DNA of 14,053 bases from JACPHB01 sp964553885 (GTDB lineage Bacteria > Patescibacteriota > Minisyncoccia > UBA10092). How positions within the stretch are numbered: the stretch's first letter is position 1; each line of letters starts with the position of its first letter. The DNA is taken from positions 1 through 14,053 of the forward strand of contig CAZKLP010000016.1 of assembly GCA_964553885.1 (NCBI GenBank). The letters are read 5' to 3'. Below the pieces are notes generated by a model that had not been told where the DNA came from, did no database searches, and saw nothing but the letters and a program-made list of their open reading frames with translations. Made by a program: the position numbers and the translations under genes. Of the stretch, positions 13,274 to 14,053 are shown piece by piece.

Positions 13274-14053
13274 ATGGCAAAACAAACAAAAGAAGTGAGA
13301 AGCGATAAATCCAAAACTTTAGATGATACCGTAAAGACCTTGAGAGAGCGGTTTGGCGACGGCTCAATAATGAAACTCGGCGAAGTGCCGAAAGTTGATG
13401 TTGACGTCATCTCGACCAGTTCGCTTTCTTTAGATCTAGCGCTTGGAGTCGGAGGAATGCCGCGTGGCCGGATTATTGAAATTTACGGTCCGGAGTCGTC
13501 CGGCAAAACCACGCTTGCCTTACATGTCGTCGCCGAAGCCCAGAAAAGAGGCGGCTTAGCCGCTTTTGTGGATGCCGAACATGCCTTAGACCCGGAATAT
13601 GCCAAAAAAATAGGAGTCGGGGTTAACGACTTATTAATTTCCCAGCCGGATAACGGCGAGCAAGCGCTTGAAATTGTGGAGAGCTTGGTACGTTCAAACG
13701 CTTGCGATGTAATAGTTGTTGATTCGGTGGCAGCTTTGACGCCAAGGGCTGAAATTGAAGGAGAAATGGGTGCCCAGCATATGGGCCTTCAGGCGCGGCT
13801 TATGTCTCAGGCGCTTCGAAAATTAAACGCCATAGCGGCTAAAAGCAACACCGCGGTTATTTTTATTAATCAGCTCCGGATGAAAATCGGGGTATTTTTC
13901 GGAAATCCTGAAACCCAGCCCGGCGGCATGGCTTTGAAATTTTATTCTTCGGTTCGCTTGGATGTTCGCCGCAACGCCCAGATTAAGAAAGGCGACGACG
14001 TTGTTGGGAACAGGGTAACGGTAAAAGTTGTAAAAAATAAGGTCGCGGCGCCG
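13274..14053 (+). CDS. recA: Recombinase RecA, 3'-truncated by window edge
   Basis: ATP-dependent strand-exchange protein for homologous recombination and SOS control. The first 260 codons are present and the frame is still open at the last base. Motifs: RFGDGSIMKLG (26-36), Walker A GPESSGKT (72-79, Lys78), VDAEHALDP, VIVVDSVAALTPRAEIEGEMG with the Walker B Asp, and loop L2 with FINQLRMKIGVFFGNPETQPGGMALKFYSSVRLDVRR. In L1 the usual GD.H is GAQH, and L2 has QLRMK for the common QIREK, both conservative. ATG at 13274 has no Shine-Dalgarno site. The 94-base upstream gap holds a GC-rich palindrome and an AT-rich stretch; I see no clear promoter or LexA box. The C-terminal third lies outside the window. 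Confidence 0.97.
   Translation, partial: MAKQTKEVRSDKSKTLDDTVKTLRERFGDGSIMKLGEVPKVDVDVISTSSLSLDLALGVGGMPRGRIIEIYGPESSGKTTLALHVVAEAQKRGGLAAFVDAEHALDPEYAKKIGVGVNDLLISQPDNGEQALEIVESLVRSNACDVIVVDSVAALTPRAEIEGEMGAQHMGLQARLMSQALRKLNAIAAKSNTAVIFINQLRMKIGVFFGNPETQPGGMALKFYSSVRLDVRRNAQIKKGDDVVGNRVTVKVVKNKVAAP

Noticed and set aside
1..14053. CRISPR array, phage or transposon
   Set aside because: No direct-repeat array with regular spacing, no transposase, integrase, Cas or phage structural gene is visible on either strand.

Overview
The window reads as a stretch of a small, AT-rich bacterial genome, probably from the Candidate Phyla Radiation (Patescibacteria, Parcubacteria-like) and probably assembled from a metagenome. 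This assignment is inference. It rests on the shortened versions of several proteins (SMC, UDP-sugar dehydrogenase), the compact gene packing, core genes that start without a Shine-Dalgarno site, GC-rich CCGCC/GGCGG palindromes inside and between genes, and a 10-N scaffold gap. TGA and TAA both act as stops, so the standard bacterial code applies. No CRISPR array, transposase or phage gene is visible.

Layout. Bases 1-2144 hold the 3' part of an smc gene that is unusually short and shows no hinge. Bases 2222-5030 hold a two-gene proline catabolism operon, proline dehydrogenase followed by P5C (glutamate semialdehyde) dehydrogenase. A wrongly sized N gap interrupts the first gene and an in-frame TAA interrupts the second. 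A patatin-like lipase gene (5129-6091, minus) converges on the operon, and back-to-back terminators separate the two. Bases 6178-6517 carry a translation block tRNA-Thr, rpmG (bL33), tRNA-Trp. Directly after it lie a truncated tRNA-binding-domain fragment and a small four-cysteine protein gene, where secE-nusG would often be found. Bases 6887-7788 are an island with an orphan minus-strand gene and several inverted repeats.

Bases 7789-10279 carry envelope-related genes: a short UDP-sugar 6-dehydrogenase homologue, a membrane-anchored DUF192 protein and a FemAB-type peptidyltransferase. Bases 10328 to the end hold ftsK, a rodZ-like membrane HTH gene that overlaps ftsK by four bases, and the 5' part of recA. 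This matches the ftsK/spoIIIE - rodZ - recA order of Firmicutes without the intervening genes.

How the genes work together. SMC, FtsK and RecA handle chromosome organisation, segregation and repair. RodZ-like, FemAB and the UDP-sugar enzyme point to cell shape and wall or surface glycan metabolism. The put operon would turn proline into glutamate and yield reduced flavin and NADH, if its second gene is intact. A 13-base -10 element (TTTGTTCTAAAAT) is identical at the predicted promoters of tRNA-Thr and ftsK and nearly the same at the put operon, which suggests a shared housekeeping promoter type.
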